DNA from: Trypanosoma brucei gambiense DAL972
Lineage: Eukaryota; Euglenozoa; Kinetoplastea; Trypanosomatida; Trypanosomatidae
NCBI RefSeq assembly: GCF_000210295.1
Contig: NC_026743.1
Location: 2,108,001 to 2,172,000 of the forward strand
Direction of reading: 5' to 3'
DNA: 64,000 nucleotides
Numbering within the stretch: the first letter of the stretch is position 1; the number at the start of each line of letters is the position of its first letter. Both the position numbers and the translations under genes were made by a program. Shown piece after piece: positions 38,290 through 46,000 of this stretch. Under the pieces are notes generated by a model that made no database searches, was not told the DNA's origin, and worked only from the letters and a program-made list of their open reading frames with translations.

Positions 38290-38297
38290 GTAAGTGA
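37914..38297 (+). CDS. kinetoplast DNA-associated protein, KAP4-like, copy 2
   Basis: Protein of 127 residues, identical to the product of 34915-35295 except that it ends Arg-Ser-Lys instead of Arg-Lys. The frame runs out of the duplicated block and takes its last codons and stop from new downstream DNA. The same presequence and two HMG-like modules are present, so it should also enter the mitochondrion and bind kDNA. The 3' flank differs completely from copy 1, so the two mRNAs could be regulated differently: this one has an AATAGAAA octamer 45 bases after the stop and a TTGTACC heptamer at 38765. Confidence 0.88.
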   Translation: MLRVSRLSLAIGTYSLFMKEQKNNPALKGLPVAKRGQATAKLYRELSVTEREELAKRAKAAPSATRKKSVPKTKGKEKVTGGGGKRKASEYTEFVKSNISKYSNLPQRERMTAVAKLWKQQKQMRSK

Positions 38298-38973
38298 TAT
38301 TCTTCACCTACTGTCACTATGGTGTTGGTCGTTTCCCTAACAATAGAAACTGAGCTTGTCACAGCACTTGATACGAAGCGTGTTACAGGTAACTGAGTGT
38401 AGTTTCGAACACGTTTGCTCGAGTCGGTACGTGGAAGTCGTAAAGTTAGACATTACGTCAAATGTTGCAATCTGGCGGTAGCGCTGCCGCAACAGTTTGT
38501 TTAATCACCCACAAGCCGAAGGGGTACAGGAACGTGTGAGGGCAAAGAAAATAAAAATAAAAAAGAGATACATAGAACAAAAAAAAAACAGATATTCCAG
38601 AAGCACGAGCAAAATCCAAGAGTGGAGCGTACTTAGAACAAAATAGATAGAAACGTGGGTCGCCACCCCCTTCGCTCCTACTGCATCACTCATATACCTG
38701 AAAATACAATCAAAAATGACATGATGCAGCTGTAGCTGCGGTGCATACTATGTTTACTGTTATTTTGTACCTCCTTATATACTTGATTCACTTTGTATCA
38801 CTACTTTTGCCTCATTTGCTTTTCTTCTTCTAACTGTGTAATGGAGGTGCCCACCACCTACACATCCAACCAAGTTAGCAGCAAGGTTATTTGAAGCTAT
38901 ACTCTCCGTTACAAAGCTGATTAAGTAACGCATATTTTTGTTCAGGAAATCCTTTAATAATCGATAGGAAGTG
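38298..38973. other. intergenic spacer with possible cell-cycle motifs
   Basis: No gene seen. Holds AATAGAAA (38342-38349), TTGTACC (38765-38771), and the left part of the KAP3 duplication unit from 38780. The pyrimidine tract at about 38806-38831 is the likely splice signal; it is followed by an upstream ATG at 38841 that opens a 17-codon frame. Confidence 0.55.
38342..38349 (+). promoter_or_regulatory. candidate cycling octamer, KAP4-like copy 2 3' flank
   Basis: AATAGAAA fits (C/A)AUAGAA(G/A). It lies 45 bases after the stop of a kDNA-packaging gene, as in Crithidia S-phase mRNAs. It is a single copy, so chance is possible. Confidence 0.35.
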
Positions 38974-39483
38974 ATGTTGCGCTTTACACGTTTTGTTACT
39001 GCCGCTGTGAAGAGCGGCGTTGGCAAAAAAGCCGCTAAGACACCACTGCCCGTGGGGAATGCTGCGAGTGCCAGACGTGGCGCCCGTGTTGATGCCATTC
39101 CGTTTAATGACAATGTGTCTGTACCTAAGGTAAATGCCAAAAAGATGGTACCACCTCCAAGTGTAAGCAACATTGGCAAAGAAAAGGCTGTTTCTTCCAT
39201 GAAGGCGAGGGGAGGTGCCAAAGTTAATGCGAAACCACTGGCATCCTTAGGAAAGGTTACGAGTGAGAAGCCAAGTGGCAAGGTAAAGAAGACGCCGTCA
39301 CCTACGAGGAAACCAACAGAACCTATTACTGTGGTGGAGACATCCTCTGGTAGGAAAGGTGGTAACAAGGCTGCGTCTTTGGCACCGAAGTTGAAGAAAA
39401 CTGTGAAGCAAATCCACCGTAAGGTCATGCAAAAAAATGCTGGCCGTAAGCCCAAGAAGGCCATGGGTAAGGCGAGTGCTTAA
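38974..39483 (+). CDS. lysine-rich kinetoplast DNA-associated protein, KAP3-like, copy A
   Basis: Protein of 169 residues, extremely basic (Lys, Ala, Pro, Val rich), like the C-terminal tail of histone H1. It starts M-L-R-F-T-R-F-V-T, a short presequence matching those of the other KAP genes here. There is no HMG-like module; Lys-Lys/Pro-Ser-Pro-type motifs at about 104-112 may be phosphorylation targets, as in H1-like kDNA proteins. In Crithidia, the H1-like KAP2/KAP3 group neutralises and condenses the kDNA network; this protein is of that type. The KAP3 number is a family guess. GTG-ATG precedes; the ATG at 38974 is the start. The coding sequence is identical to copy B at 40285. Long open antisense frames across it are shadows of Lys-rich codons. 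Confidence 0.85.
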   Translation: MLRFTRFVTAAVKSGVGKKAAKTPLPVGNAASARRGARVDAIPFNDNVSVPKVNAKKMVPPPSVSNIGKEKAVSSMKARGGAKVNAKPLASLGKVTSEKPSGKVKKTPSPTRKPTEPITVVETSSGRKGGNKAASLAPKLKKTVKQIHRKVMQKNAGRKPKKAMGKASA

Positions 39484-39732
39484 TGCCACATAACAAATAG
39501 AATTATGTGAGTGTGAATGAACATATCACATCTGCGTGTGGAAGTAAAGTGGGGTGGGTGATGATAGAGGTGCGGAGGGTAGGCGAGGGTATGCAGGTTC
39601 CGGGGACTACTGACTAGCGCACTCATGTGTTAGTGGTGTATTACCTTAATACTTGTTGCTTCTTTTTTCATCCTGTCGTTACCACCACCCAACCCTATTG
39701 TTTTCTTTTTCCTTTTGATCGGGTTATCCCGT

Positions 39733-39747
39733 TGACGCTAGGCGTCA
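39733..39747 (+). repeat. small hairpin TGACGC-TAG-GCGTCA
   Basis: Six-base stem with a three-base loop in the 3' flank of KAP3-like copy A; it recurs unchanged at 41044-41058 in copy B. Confidence 0.7.
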
Positions 39748-39831
39748 CTCAATAGATGCATTTCCCTGTTGTCGTCGTTTCTTATTTTGTGATATATTTT
39801 GTGTAGTCATAGAGTGTTTGAGCATATCACA

Positions 39832-39993
39832 ATGACTTGTGTGCGCGTCTTTCCTCTTCACGTTTTCGATTATGAGGGAACCCACCGTCATTTTGACCAC
39901 TCAAGAGGGTATCCGCTCACTCGCAGCGTTTCCGATATTTTGCCAGTTCGTTGGTACACGTCGCTGATTCGGCTTGCCACTGTGCATACTTAG
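39832..39993 (+). CDS. candidate small ORF after KAP3-like copy A
   Basis: A 53-residue frame with codon use more like coding DNA than the spacer around it (many His, Arg, Val; GC-richer). A T-rich tract and TGTAG lie shortly upstream, at about 39785-39806, and could be a splice acceptor. It crosses the right edge of the duplication unit (39932), so the matching frame in copy B (41143-41274) is cut off and ends differently. No homology recognised. It could be a small gene, a gene remnant, or chance. Confidence 0.3.
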   Translation: MTCVRVFPLHVFDYEGTHRHFDHSRGYPLTRSVSDILPVRWYTSLIRLATVHT

Positions 39994-40090
39994 TTTCGTA
40001 ACATCATGGGGTTGGTGTGAATACCAAACGACACAGTTTCAATAAACGATGCTAATTATTTTTTTCGCTGTTGTTTTAAATGCCCTTTAG

Positions 40091-41243
40091 TACTTGATTC
40101 ACTTTGTATCACTACTTTTGCCTCATTTGCTTTTCTTCTCCTAACTGTGTAATGGAGGTGCCCACCACCTACACATCCAACCAAGTTAGCAGCAAGGTTA
40201 TTTGAAGCTATACTCTCCGTTACAAAGCTGATTAAGTAACGCATATTTTTGTTCAGGAAATCCTTTAATAATCGATAGGAAGTGATGTTGCGCTTTACAC
40301 GTTTTGTTACTGCCGCTGTGAAGAGCGGCGTTGGCAAAAAAGCCGCTAAGACACCACTGCCCGTGGGGAATGCTGCGAGTGCCAGACGTGGCGCCCGTGT
40401 TGATGCCATTCCGTTTAATGACAATGTGTCTGTACCTAAGGTAAATGCCAAAAAGATGGTACCACCTCCAAGTGTAAGCAACATTGGCAAAGAAAAGGCT
40501 GTTTCTTCCATGAAGGCGAGGGGAGGTGCCAAAGTTAATGCGAAACCACTGGCATCCTTAGGAAAGGTTACGAGTGAGAAGCCAAGTGGCAAGGTAAAGA
40601 AGACGCCGTCACCTACGAGGAAACCAACAGAACCTATTACTGTGGTGGAGACATCCTCTGGTAGGAAAGGTGGTAACAAGGCTGCGTCTTTGGCACCGAA
40701 GTTGAAGAAAACTGTGAAGCAAATCCACCGTAAGGTCATGCAAAAAAATGCTGGCCGTAAGCCCAAGAAGGCCATGGGTAAGGCGAGTGCTTAATGCCAC
40801 ATAACAAATAGAATTATGTGAGTGTGAATGAACATATCACATCTGCGTGTGGAAGTAAAGTGGGGTGGGTGATGATAGAGGTGCGGAGGGTAGGCGAGGG
40901 TATGCAGGTTCCGGGGACTACTGACTAGCGCACTCATGTGTTAGTGGTGTATTACCTTAATACTTGTTGCTTCTTTTTTCATCCTGTCGTTACCACCACC
41001 CAACCCTATTGTTTTCTTTTTCCTTTTGATCGGGTTATCCCGTTGACGCTAGGCGTCACTCAATAGATGCATTTCCCTGTTGTCGTCGTTTCTTATTTTG
41101 TGATATATTTTGTGTAGTCATAGAGTGTTTGAGCATATCACAATGACTTGTGTGCGCGTCTTTTCTCTTCACGTTTTCGATTATGAGGGAACACACCGTC
41201 ATTTTGACCACTCAAGAGGGTATCCGCTCACTCGCAGCGTTTC
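40091..41243 (+). repeat. KAP3 duplication unit, copy B
   Basis: Second copy of the 1153-base block, about 99.7% identical to 38780-39932 by reading. Such similarity means recent duplication or ongoing gene conversion. Confidence 0.93.
40285..40794 (+). CDS. lysine-rich kinetoplast DNA-associated protein, KAP3-like, copy B
   Basis: Protein of 169 residues with the same coding sequence as copy A at 38974, including the M-L-R presequence and the H1-like Lys/Ala/Pro composition. About 194 bases of 5' flank with its pyrimidine tract are duplicated too, so it should be trans-spliced in the same way. The 3' flank is shared for about 450 bases. Both copies are therefore likely to give near-identical mRNAs and to act as a gene-dosage pair. 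Assembly collapse is unlikely because unit edges and the 158-base spacer are unique. Confidence 0.85.
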   Translation: MLRFTRFVTAAVKSGVGKKAAKTPLPVGNAASARRGARVDAIPFNDNVSVPKVNAKKMVPPPSVSNIGKEKAVSSMKARGGAKVNAKPLASLGKVTSEKPSGKVKKTPSPTRKPTEPITVVETSSGRKGGNKAASLAPKLKKTVKQIHRKVMQKNAGRKPKKAMGKASA

Positions 41244-41297
41244 AAGTAACTGCATGAATATGTTATCTTTTTAATTTTCTTACCGCTCCTGTTCAGC

Positions 41298-41323
41298 AAT
41301 CGACAAATTTTTATTTGTCGATT
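41298..41323 (+). repeat. 26-base perfect hairpin
   Basis: Eleven-base stem (AATCGACAAAT / ATTTGTCGATT) with a TTTT loop. It lies 55 bases after the KAP3 duplication edge and 160 bases before the next splice acceptor, so it would be in the 3' UTR of KAP3-like copy B. Confidence 0.85.
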
Positions 41324-41439
41324 ACACTGTTCTCTTTGCCACAGAAGCATTAATAGATATTTAAATTTTTTTGATATTATGTTGCTCTGTTTTTATTGAG
41401 GTATTTTCACAATTGATATTTATTCCTTTATTTTCTATT

Positions 41440-41484
41440 TATCACTTTTTCTTTTTTTGTCCTTTCTGATGTTTTGTATTTCAG
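41440..41484 (+). promoter_or_regulatory. trans-splice acceptor of gene at 41519
   Basis: T/C-rich tract ending in TTGTATTTCAG, AG at 41483-41484. The in-frame TTG inside it cannot be the start; the first ATG after it is 41519. Confidence 0.7.
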
Positions 41485-41518
41485 CGAAGGGTTTTCCTTC
41501 GTCGGTAAAGGTTTGACG

Positions 41519-42775
41519 ATGCCAATAAAGGGTTCGAGGAAGAGTCTTACGAAGGGCCCAAAAGAGGTGTGTAAAAATGGGAGCCCTCATGTGGGTCCTG
41601 ATTCCGTGAGGCGTAAGGAAAACCCAAGCGAATCACTGATATCGCGTCTTCAGTTCATACTTTCTGGTGCAGTGGGCGGTAGGCCGGATGGTTGTGCTGA
41701 TCGAGTTGGCGTCACTGGGCCCCCAAAAGGTGGCGGCGAACTTGTCCGACTTGCTACTATCCTTCACGGTTGCTTTCTAATTACGATGGCGGGAAAGGCG
41801 CAATTAGGTGTTGGTAAGATTGGCCATTGCGTCATCGCCACCGTTGACGAACGTTGGCTTGAGGCAATTACTAGGTACTGTGGTTTTACGGTTGTACCGC
41901 GCGATATCATCGAGTGTGGGGCCGCCTTCCCTGAATGGCTCTCTGCTTTCGAATCGGTTGTTGAGCATGGTGTGTCTAATGGTGGAACAAACTGTGCACA
42001 TTCAACGCCGGTTGTTAAGGTGAAGTTGGTTCGTAACTTAGTGCCTTCCGTTGCGGAGGCGGAGCAATTCTTGCGGGAGCGATGGGGTGGGGGAAACTCT
42101 TGGCGCCACGGGCGAGTGGAAGAGGTTTTGAACTCCTCCAGCACTGCAGCCGTGAGTTCGAACAGTGCTGGAGAGGTTTTGCGATTCAACGAAGGTGCTG
42201 GCGCTGCTGCGACTTCAGTTGTGGGGAGTGTTAGCGATGAGGAGTTGCTGAGACAACTTTCTGCAGAACTGAGGGCGACACTAACCGGTGAAAGGCTTAA
42301 AGGGGTATTGGCACAGATGCGGAGAGAAGCACTTGGCCTTGAAGCGAGAGAGGAGGAGCTCATTAACAGGCGACAGCGACAGGAACGCCTTCTCTCAACA
42401 TATGATCTGGCACGTGTTCTTTTAGGTGAGAAGAGATCAGCCTGCAACGTGGCGGAGCTGGTCGAACAAATGGTTCGGCAGAATCGTTTTGGGGACGGGA
42501 AGGAGGGTATCATTGAACAGCTCGTGTGTCTTTCCAAGGTTAAAGAAAGCGGTATGACAATAATTAGGGTGGATGAAGGAAAGGGCACCAATGAGTCTAA
42601 GCGTAAGAGACGTGCGAAGGCAACTTCTGACACTGCTTCGCTTACTTCGAGAGGGGTAGAGCTTAGCGCTAGTTCCACCCTGAAGGAGCTGGAGATTTCC
42701 GTTCTTCGGTTAGATCGTACGCTGGCCTCTAGAGCTGGATTGCACCAGGTCTTACAGCGGGAGCAACCCCAGTGA
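41519..42775 (+). CDS. hypothetical protein, possible remote CDT1 relative
   Basis: Protein of 418 residues without a signal peptide or membrane span, with a basic tail (K-R-K-R-R-A-K near 361) fit for the nucleus. Two folded parts are suggested: about 63-190, helix-rich, and about 255-350, with a long charged helix leading to L-x-x-x-Y-D-L-A-R-V-L, a helix, then a helix with L-x-x-L-S-K-V and a strand I-I-R-V-D-E. The second part has the order of the C-terminal winged helix of CDT1 as recalled (L-A-R-V-L, helix, E-x-x-x-x-L-L-x-L-S, then a strand ending V-x-L-D). The first part could be the CDT1 middle winged helix. Similarity is weak and could be any winged-helix protein. Coding status is secure. 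The function is unproved. Confidence 0.85.
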   Translation: MPIKGSRKSLTKGPKEVCKNGSPHVGPDSVRRKENPSESLISRLQFILSGAVGGRPDGCADRVGVTGPPKGGGELVRLATILHGCFLITMAGKAQLGVGKIGHCVIATVDERWLEAITRYCGFTVVPRDIIECGAAFPEWLSAFESVVEHGVSNGGTNCAHSTPVVKVKLVRNLVPSVAEAEQFLRERWGGGNSWRHGRVEEVLNSSSTAAVSSNSAGEVLRFNEGAGAAATSVVGSVSDEELLRQLSAELRATLTGERLKGVLAQMRREALGLEAREEELINRRQRQERLLSTYDLARVLLGEKRSACNVAELVEQMVRQNRFGDGKEGIIEQLVCLSKVKESGMTIIRVDEGKGTNESKRKRRAKATSDTASLTSRGVELSASSTLKELEISVLRLDRTLASRAGLHQVLQREQPQ

Positions 42776-43072
42776 AAAATGTGTGTTCCGTTCGTTACAG
42801 TATGTTTAGTATTTTGATCATTGAGTAGCGTACATTGGAAGGCTGCCACGACTCACCAGTGGTTTGCAGAAAACTCTAAGGGTGCATGTGTTTTTTATGT
42901 TTTCTTCTTTCTTTTTCCATTTCTTTGTCCTTACGTGGTGTTACCTTTTTAATTCCTTATTTGTTCTTCCCATTATCCGATGCCATTGTGGGTCAGAGGA
43001 CCCCAGTCATTAGCAGTTAGGAAGCACAAGTGGGGCAACGTCAGGTGGAGAAAGTGAGTGATTTGCTGCAGG

Positions 43073-46000
43073 ATGGGCTTACCCTTCCTTTGCCATACTC
43101 GCGTTTGTTTGTTCTCCAACAAAATACCTTTCGTTTTGTGTGGTTCCCGCTTCGCCCCAGCAACCCTGCACGCGCATCACACAGCTGCTGGTGGGGGGGA
43201 GACGCTAAACTTTCCTGAGCTGTCGTCACCCTCCACTTCTAAGGAGCCCTCCGTGGGCAGCGATTCACCACAGAAGAAAAATAAAAAGCAAGCGCTTGAT
43301 GCCCTGGCACGTTGGTGCGGCGGTCACCAGCAGCTGCTAATGCGAATCCAACAATCGGCCGAAGATACTTCGGCGGAGGTTGTATTTGAAACCCCATTGA
43401 CTGAGGTCGACAGCGCCGCGATTAGGTGGCTGCAGGGGTCCACGGAACAGCTCACATGTGGGCAATCACTGCTGGTTTGTAGTTTTGTGTGCGAAGTACT
43501 TTATTGCCAGCTCAACAGTGCTTCAGGTGGTATCGGTGTGGAAGAGGCGCAACGACTGCAAATACATGCACTCACGAACCGGATTGCGGCACTACTTCAG
43601 AGGGCTGATGAGAGCAACAAACTTGAATCACAACCTCTCTCAGTTCTTATGAGCTGCGCTTACGTAGTACAGCGTCTCAAGTATGTGGATAACCCTTTGT
43701 TCGGGGAGACCCAACGGTCGCTGGTTAAAGTACCACCTTCAATTATGTTTGCACTTCTTCACAAACTGCGTGGTGATGGTTTGGGGAAGCTATTCCAACT
43801 GGACGAGCGCACGGCTACCGATGTTTGCCTTTCCTTTTTATTTATCGCCACTGAAGAGCATCGCCAGGCGTTCTTTTCCAGCGGGGATGCCGCGCTTGTG
43901 AGCAACGTTCTTCGCCGCCTCGTACGTCACACCGCGTCGAAAACACGTAGGATGCGAATCCAGAAGGAGGGTGACATCATTGATTTGCTGACTGTGGATT
44001 CACCCAGCGACGGAGGTGCACGGCAAACCCCTGTGTGCACGAGCGGGACCGGTTTTACTTCACCTAGTATGCGAGAGTGCGCTATGATTATGCAGAATGT
44101 CAGTTTCAGTTCCCCAAGCAACCGATTGGAACTACTGTTGTATTTGTTGTGCGTGCGCAGGAACCTTGCACAGTGCTCGTTAAAGGACATAGAGTTGGTT
44201 CCTACCGTTCTCAGTACAGTAGCGAACATCCGCTCAGCGGAGGCGTGCAGTATACGTAAAAAGATAATTTCACAGTTATGGCTACCGGAAAATAATCCTA
44301 CACTCGTTGCACAGCTCCTCGTCCACTCGGGCGAATCGATACCGCGCTATGTGACGTACCTGCAAGGGGTGCCAGCGAGCAAGCTTTCTCCTAGGGACGC
44401 TGCACAAGTGATTCTGTGTGCTGGTACATACCTTTCATATGAATCTTTGCAACTTTACATAATGGCAGCGCTTCGTGACATTATGCCGAGCTCCTCTTTG
44501 GTCACATTGGGCGCAGCAACTACGTCTGCGAGTGTGCCGGCAACGGCGTCAGTGCCTACAAGGGTTCCTGCTTGTGATTCCTTGGAGACTGTTTTGTCGG
44601 TGCTGCTTATGCGAGTAGAGGAGAAAGGTGGTAGCCTTAGCGAAGTTGAGAAAGATGCCTGTATGGAGTACATTCGTCGGTTGAACGAACTTATTGATTG
44701 GTGTGCGTCCGCTCCAGCATCATCCCCAAAGCTGGCGTTGCAACGATTGACGTTGCTCACGAAACTTTTCAACAGGGGTCTAGTTGTGCACGCGCCCGAA
44801 ACAGTTGTGGAGTTGGCTGTGCAGTCGCTTCAACTGGATCCTGGAAATACCATGATGAATACCCTGAAATGCGTCTCGGAGGCATTGCCGTTAGTTTCCG
44901 ACGACAAGAAACGGTCCATCATCATTGAAAAGATGATTTCCTACAGTGGCACTCGTACAACTTCGTCGGTAATACGCTTTTTGCTGCTTTTGGCTCCACT
45001 AGTTGATGCAGATAGTCCACACAGTTGTGAGTTGGTTGAGCAACTGCTAAAGTTTCATACGTTGAATCCCCACAAGCTGCGGCAAGCATCCGTGGAGGGT
45101 GTTGCTAAGGGAATCGATGTTTACACGCTTCTTCTTATTAACGGAATTGACTTCCTTTTGGCTAGTGGGGATTGGCGTTCATCACCTTCGCAACTTCAGA
45201 ATGTTATTACCACTTGGGTCCGCGATTATACGTTATATGTTATGGATCCAGCGCGAAAACAAAAGATAGATGATGGGGCCGCGGCGCATGTCGCTCCTGC
45301 TACAAAAGGTGAAAAGACCGATGTGGTGCAGCACCAACAACCGTCAAGGCTGAATGAGGGCGGCGAACTCCCCACGCTATCCGGTCCCAATGACGAAGAA
45401 CTGGAGCAGGTCTTTACGTGCTTGCTTCGCGCCGGAGTAAAACTACCGCATGCCTTTTCAAGTGAACTTCTTTCCAGAATTCGCCGCCTTCAAGCGAAGC
45501 GGAACCCTGCAGACGGTACGGATCAACAGGTTGTATTTCCCCTTCCCGCTCACTTTGTATTCTGCTGCAAACTGGATGTCCCCGTTGAAGTGTCTGTTAC
45601 TCCGGAAATGATGAAGTACCATATCGACGCATGTGATTACCGAATAATTCATTGCGTGATCACTGCTTTCTTCTCAGCTGCCGGAACTTTTAAACACAAC
45701 ATTAACGATCTTTTATTATGCAACATGCGTTTGGCTTCTCGCTCCTTCGAGTTATTCATCCAACGGCTGGGGGAAGAGGCGAGCAGGTCATTTCGCCCAG
45801 CTACCGTTTCGTCTGTCGTGGCAAACACGTTGCGGTTTGTTGTGAACCACATCACGAAGCAGGAGCGGTGCCAACGTGTTTTGCGGAAGCTTAACGAGAA
45901 GGGAGGAATTGAAGCAGGGGAAGAAGAACTAGAAGGTGATCGGTCTCTTATTGCTGAACATACACGGCTTGGTGAATTGTTAACCCGGATGATTGCCTAT

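Larger units (their letters stand above)
38780..39932 (+). repeat. KAP3 duplication unit, copy A
   Basis: This 1153-base block recurs at 40091-41243 with an exact offset of 1311. I see only three single-base differences, near 38830, 39854 and 39883. It spans the 5' flank, the whole KAP3-like gene and about 450 bases of 3' flank. A 158-base unique stretch separates the copies. Confidence 0.93.
39484..40284. other. spacer between KAP3-like copies
   Basis: Contains the 3' part of duplication unit A, a TGACGC-TAG-GCGTCA hairpin (39733-39747), a 53-codon candidate ORF (39832-39993), 158 bases of sequence unique to this spot (39933-40090), and the 5' part of unit B. Confidence 0.6.
40795..41518. 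other. intergenic spacer
   Basis: The first 449 bases are unit B 3' flank with a truncated small frame (41143-41274). From 41244 the sequence is unique, with a strong hairpin at 41298-41323 and a T-rich splice region before the next gene. Confidence 0.6.

Noticed and set aside
38841..38894. 17-codon upstream ORF before KAP3-like copy A (also before copy B)
   Set aside because: Whether it is in the mRNA depends on the splice site, which is uncertain. It is too short to claim as a regulatory uORF without transcript data.
38775..39464. 229-codon open frame on the - strand across KAP3-like copy A, and its 239-codon equivalent across copy B
   Set aside because: The complement of a Lys-rich gene lacks stops by composition. 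The + frame has the KAP presequence and splice signal.
41764..42849. 361-codon open frame on the - strand
   Set aside because: It overlaps the + strand gene at 41519-42775 almost fully, and its Ser/Thr/Pro-rich translation is typical of a complement of Glu/Ser/Lys codons.
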